A DNA stretch of 64,000 bases from Jacaranda mimosifolia (taxonomy: Eukaryota; Streptophyta; Magnoliopsida; Lamiales; Bignoniaceae), in contig CM032122.1 in NCBI GenBank assembly GCA_018894105.1, forward strand, positions 31,837,404 through 31,901,403, written 5' to 3'. The notes under the pieces are model-generated. The model saw only the letters and a program-made list of their open reading frames with translations. It did not search any database and was not told where the DNA came from. Of this stretch, positions 59,702-64,000 are shown in pieces (the stretch's first letter is position 1; every line of letters starts with the position of its first letter). The translations under genes were made by a program, and so were the position numbers.

Positions 59702-62100
59702 ATGGCTACCGCACTCTCCCTCACTAGCTCTTCCCTTCTTCACCACTGCACAAAACCCACTTCAAGAATCAGCTTCAACTTCAAAGCCAAAGCATCCATG
59801 GCAACCACCACAAAGAAGGTGACGCCCGCCATCATTGTGGGCGGCGGCCGAGTGGGCAAAGCTCTTCAAGACATGGGCAGCGGCGATGATGTCCTAGTAA
59901 AGAGAGGGGAATCCGTGCCGCTGGATTTTGCGGGACCCATTTTAGTTTGTACCCGAAATGATGATTTGGATGCGGTGCTCGAGTCCACTCCTAAATCTCG
60001 CTGGAGCGGTAGAATTATGTTCTTGATGTTGTCTTGATTATCATACTTTTTTGGATTTTCTATTGTTATTGTTATTAGTTCTTGCTGATTGTTACTCATG
60101 GGAATGCAAGTGCCTTTGCCTTGAGTTTTGTTACTTCTGTACTCCTAACAGTATGGCTGAAATTAGACCTCGTTGAGGCAGTTAAAATAGCATCAGTGGG
60201 ACAGTTCAATTGTGTTTTTGAGCCCTTCTGTTGGTCTTGAGGCTGAGGTGGGGATTTGTAGTTGTGATTTTCAGCTGCTTGTTTGAAAATGTCTTTGAGA
60301 GAGTGACAGTTTAGATATATGTTGCACATTCACAATATTGAAGGCCCTTGCTCGTTCCAATGTAAGTAGAAGAACACGTGCCAGGGTTGGTTCAACACAT
60401 TTTATGCATAAAAGTAGTTAGTTTTATACCTTATCTATGTTTTCAAGAATGGACTGGTTCATGCCCGAGTACATGTCTATTAGATGAATACAATAGGATA
60501 TTAAATAAAATTTAGGTCATTTTGGCATAAACCTTTTCTGCATTTTAAGGTGCAGGCTTGTGATTTCCTGAGTTTCTAATGTTATCTGAAATGCTCAGCA
60601 GTTCTTTATGTAAATGGACTTTTGGATGATGAGACATCGTGATGATTCTTAACAATGTAGCAGATTTGGTGTTTTTCCAGAACGGAATGCTTGAGCCGTG
60701 GTTTCAAAGTAAAGCCCTAGGTGATGCTGACCAGGTTTTGGCATATTTTGCCGTTTCAAAGCTTGGTGAACCTCCTGTTGATGGGATAACTGACACTAAT
60801 CCTGAGGGGTTGACAGCCGCTTATGGGAAGTGGGCATCTGCAGTTGCTGGAAGATTGCGCACAGGTGGCCTGTCTTGCAAGGTAGAGTCATAGGTTTCAT
60901 ACTTGATTTTCAATGGTTCATGCTATCTTATATTCTTTGGTTAGGCAGAATAGCTACTGAAGAGAGTGTATTCTTGCTTGTGTTTTTGTGCTTCTCTGAA
61001 ACTTAAACTGGGATTTCTGTTTTCAAATATGTGGGGCATAACTTGTGCACTGCTTCTATATTTAGAGTGAAAATCATTCCTCACCACTTTTTCTTGTTTA
61101 TGGAATGCCTTCTGCTTCTTCCTTGAGGCTGTATCCAGTTTCAAGTTTTATATTATGTTGTAAGGTCCCAAGACCAGGTATTCTGTCAGTGGGCTTAATA
61201 TCTACAAGAGTTACCGATATTATGTTTGGCGACATGGAGCTGGGATCCTTAAGTGCATATTAATGTGAATTAAATTTTTTTCTTGTACAAGAACTTAATT
61301 ATGTACCTTTCAATATAAAATAGATGGCCATTATGTTTATTGATCCATTACTGTGGATTGATTTCTCTTCTAAGATAGAATTTCTGTGGAAAACAGGTAC
61401 TTGAAAAAGATGCATTTCAGAAGCAAATGCTTGAGAAGCTTATATGGATATGTGCCTTCATGCTTGTTGGAGCCCGTCATCCTGGAGCAACTGTAGGTGT
61501 TGTTGGGAAGGAATACCGTTCTGAGGTAGAAAACAAACAGCTTCTTGATCTCTGAAACTTGAGGATTTCTTATTACCATCTCACTCAATATCAAAAAAGG
61601 TGATAAAAACTTTGTCTCAATAAATTGATGAATGATGAAAACAGATTGAAAAGAGTTTGTTTCAAAAAAAGTTTGGCTATATCATTACCAATGGCGTTAC
61701 ATATGACAGGAAAACAGATTAAAGAAAGGGAAATACATAGCTAATCCATAACTCATCACTTTCAGGTGTCAGCCCTTATTGCTGAACTTGCTGCAGCTGC
61801 TGCTGCAGAGAAAGGTATAGTCTTCGAAGAAGCAATAGAGGACAGATTATGTGCTTACTCACGGGCAGTTGCTCACTTCCCTACAGCAGTTAAGGAGGTG
61901 AGGAAACTGAATTTCTCATAATTCAATACTCCAATTAATATGATGGCCATAATTTCACAATCATTATGCATTTGTTCTTGCAGTTCAAATGGAGGAACGG
62001 ATGGTTCTATTCGCTGTCGGAGAAAGCAATTGCACAAGGCAAACAAGACCCTTGCCCCTTACATACAGCATGGCTCAAAGAACTGAAGATAGTAGTGTAA
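59702..62100 (+). CDS. Probable plastid-targeted Rossmann-fold protein of unknown function (ketopantoate reductase / 6PGDH-like fold), 5 exons, 300 aa
   Basis: Exons 59702-60008, 60664-60881, 61397-61525, 61766-61897 and 61984-62100 join in frame with GT-AG introns. The chosen start (MATALSLTSSSLLHH) gives a Ser/Thr-rich, acid-poor N-terminus like a chloroplast transit peptide; a second Met (MATTTKK, residue 33) could start a cytosolic form. A nucleotide-binding motif AIIVGGGRVGKAL (residues about 43-55) begins the Rossmann domain, followed by GPILVCTRNDDLDAVLEST. The middle has DLVFFQNGMLEPWF and FAVSKLGEPPVDG. The helical C-terminal half, KQMLEKLIWICAFMLVGARH, ALIAELAAAAAAEKGIVFEE and FKWRNGWFYSLSEKAI, resembles dimerisation domains of the 6-phosphogluconate dehydrogenase-like superfamily. 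I know such genes as conserved uncharacterised plant proteins; the substrate is unknown. It appears intact. Confidence 0.88.
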
Positions 62101-62807
62101 AACATGTGTGCTTGTGGATTTGAATTCATATTGGATGGAATAAATAACTGAATATTTTTGAACTTTGACTCCTTTCTTGTTCATTTACCACCATATTCAT
62201 AAAAGAATGAGTGCAAATTGAGGCTGTATCAGTATGTGTTGTAAAATCTCCTGGTCATGTGCTTATGCATGAATTGTTCGGTATGCCAAAAAAAAATTCT
62301 AATTTGATACTTTGCTCAAACTCCACCCCCCCCCCTCCCCCGGGGAAATGGTAAAAAAAAAAAAAAAAATCTAAGAAATATTGGAACATATGAAAAAGCC
62401 TCAACTTAAAACTCTTGATTCTCCCCTGTCTAAATTTCTTCGACCTTTAGTTTATTGCAATGTGTGATTTGATTCAAATTCAAATTTTATAACTTCGAAA
62501 TGAGGAATAGTATGACATAAAAATCAAAATTTGGGATGTGATAGATACGACCAAATATTTATAGTTGATTTTTTAAAATAAATAAATACAAATTTAGATT
62601 TTGACATTGTAAAAAATAATTCCTCTCCACCCTTGCATACGCCAGGAAAAAAAAAGGGAAAGAAAGAAAAGAATCTTGGAAGAAACTATATATGAGAAGC
62701 CACCTGCAATTTCATCCTCTAAATCAAGAAACCTATCTTCCAACCAATACTCTCCTCCAAACTCACCCTCTCCATTTCAAGAGCCTATTTTTAGGGATGA
62801 GAATAAG
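62101..62807. other. 3' flank, AT-rich, with C-run and A-run
   Basis: No gene seen. A C-run (about 62325-62341) and an A-run (62353-62369) lie downstream of the gene. Confidence 0.55.
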
Positions 62808-63178
62808 AGGGCGTTTGGGTGAGCTTATAAGCTCTTTAAAACATCTTATAAGATGTTTAAGAGCTTAAAAATTGATAAAAAACGTTTGATAATTTTTTTT
62901 AAAAAAAGATCTTATAAGATCCTAAAATAAGATTTATGAGTTTATAAGCATTTTTTAGAAAAGTAAGGAGACTTTAACTTATTTTTAAGATCTTAATAAG
63001 CTCCTTTATTTTTAATTACAAAATTACCATTATTGACATCTTATAAGCTTCAAGATCTTATTTTATCCAAACACTTCAACAACTTACTTTAAAAATAAGA
63101 TTTAACATCTTATAAGCTCCAAAAATATCTTATAAGATGTAGATAAGATATTTTAAATAATCTTAGCCAAACAACCTC
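62808..63178. mobile_element. MITE with GTTTGG ends and internal CTTATAAG palindromes
   Basis: The left end AGGGCGTTTGGG and the reverse complement of the right end GAGGTTGTTTGGCT are imperfect inverted repeats. The interior repeats the palindrome cttataag and its variants many times. TAAG occurs on both sides, too short to count as a proven target duplication. Confidence 0.5.
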
Positions 63179-64000
63179 TAAGTTAGGCTACTCGTTAGGG
63201 GTGTATGGCTTAGCCTATTTATAGCATAGTTTGGCCTAGCCTATTTAATAAAAAGGCCAGTTTAAGGTTTAAAAAAAATTTTTTTAACTAAATAGGTTAG
63301 AGTTAGGCTATTCTAAAAAACTTGCAAAGCCTAACAGGCCAACCCATTTATGCTTCTTCACATAAAAGGTATAATAATATTGATATAATTTAAATAGCTA
63401 ACTGTATTTGATTTCTTTAATTAGTTTATGGAATTCGTTATATTGCTTAGTATTGCTTTTTGTTAAAATGATATCATTTTATACTTAAATTTGAACATTA
63501 ATAATTATACATTTATTTTATTATTTTGATTATTACTTATCAAGGTCTATTATAAGTTTGAGTATATTAAAAATTTAGATTTATGTGATGTTTAGACTTA
63601 ATGGAAACCTTTGTAGAAAATAGACTTTTAGGTAGGTTTTCAGGTTGAGTTAAGACTTTAAAAATTTATTAAAAAAGCAAGGTCTAATCTTAAAAAAAAA
63701 AAAAAAAATTATCATAGATAATAGGTTAAATTCAAACTTATTATTTGCATAACAAGCTTGACCTGTTTTAAGTCAAAGTCTAACCTATTTTCCTTCAAAC
63801 CGAACTCCAACATCGGATGTCCCAAGGCCAAGACTCCAAACCCACGTAGAAATGAAGTACATTCAATGTCGTTGCTTATGTGAGTTCATATGGTTTTTTC
63901 CATCAGTACTGTTGTATTCTGCAGCAAACCATCTTTTCTTTCTTTTTTTTCCCCCCCATTATGCAGACTTGCAGGGTTAACTCATAGCACAATTTAGCCA
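63179..64000. other. AT-rich DNA with one end of another TAGGGGTGT element
   Basis: TAGGGGTGTATGG at 63196 matches the terminus of the hAT-type MITEs. It is followed by repeats of 'ggcctagcctattt' and 'taacctatttt' to about 63800. No right end or 8-bp duplication was found. Nothing coding. Confidence 0.4.

Overview
This is plant nuclear DNA. Genes have many short exons with GT-AG introns, intergenic DNA is strongly AT-rich, and Ty3/gypsy LTR retrotransposons and hAT-type DNA transposons are abundant. The proteins (BT1-family transporter, WRINKLED-type AP2 factor, pepsin-like protease with plant features) point to a dicot angiosperm. An asterid is my guess only. I saw no bacterial, organellar or CRISPR signal.

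Layout: (1) 723-3684, minus strand: a multi-exon plant protein of unknown function whose C-terminus may lie beyond the left edge. (2) 4-20 kb: gene-poor DNA with a broken hAT transposase gene of the TTF/ZMYM type (about 6760-10460), MITEs, a LINE remnant, a possible SINE and an 80-bp tandem duplication. (3) 20450-22196, plus: a secreted A1 aspartic protease. (4) 24013-27942, minus: a folate-biopterin transporter. (5) 29357-40257: a complete but decayed Tat-clade Ty3/gypsy element with two LTRs, PBS, gag-pol carrying a second RNase H, a tandem array, an antisense gene and a PPT. (6) 42987-47694, plus: a two-AP2-domain factor of the WRI3/WRI4 type with a 9-nt micro-exon and an apparent GC-AG intron. 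(7) 49365-58851: a hAT-type MITE, then a second, internally rearranged Tat element (50592-58846, perfect 5-bp target duplication) that carries two further nested hAT-type MITEs. (8) 59702-62100, plus: a probably plastid-targeted Rossmann-fold protein of unknown function. (9) 62.1-64 kb: AT-rich DNA with MITE remnants.

The five host genes look unrelated and independently regulated. The most unusual content is in the mobile DNA. Both Tat elements carry a protein-coding region on the opposite strand between pol and the 3' LTR, and each has a tandem array of different period at the same site. Three MITEs share the terminus TAGGG(G/T)TGT and 8-bp target duplications but have quite different subterminal repeat arrays.

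Exon borders come from splice signals and reading-frame continuity read by eye; no transcript data or searches were available. All identities quoted are eye estimates.
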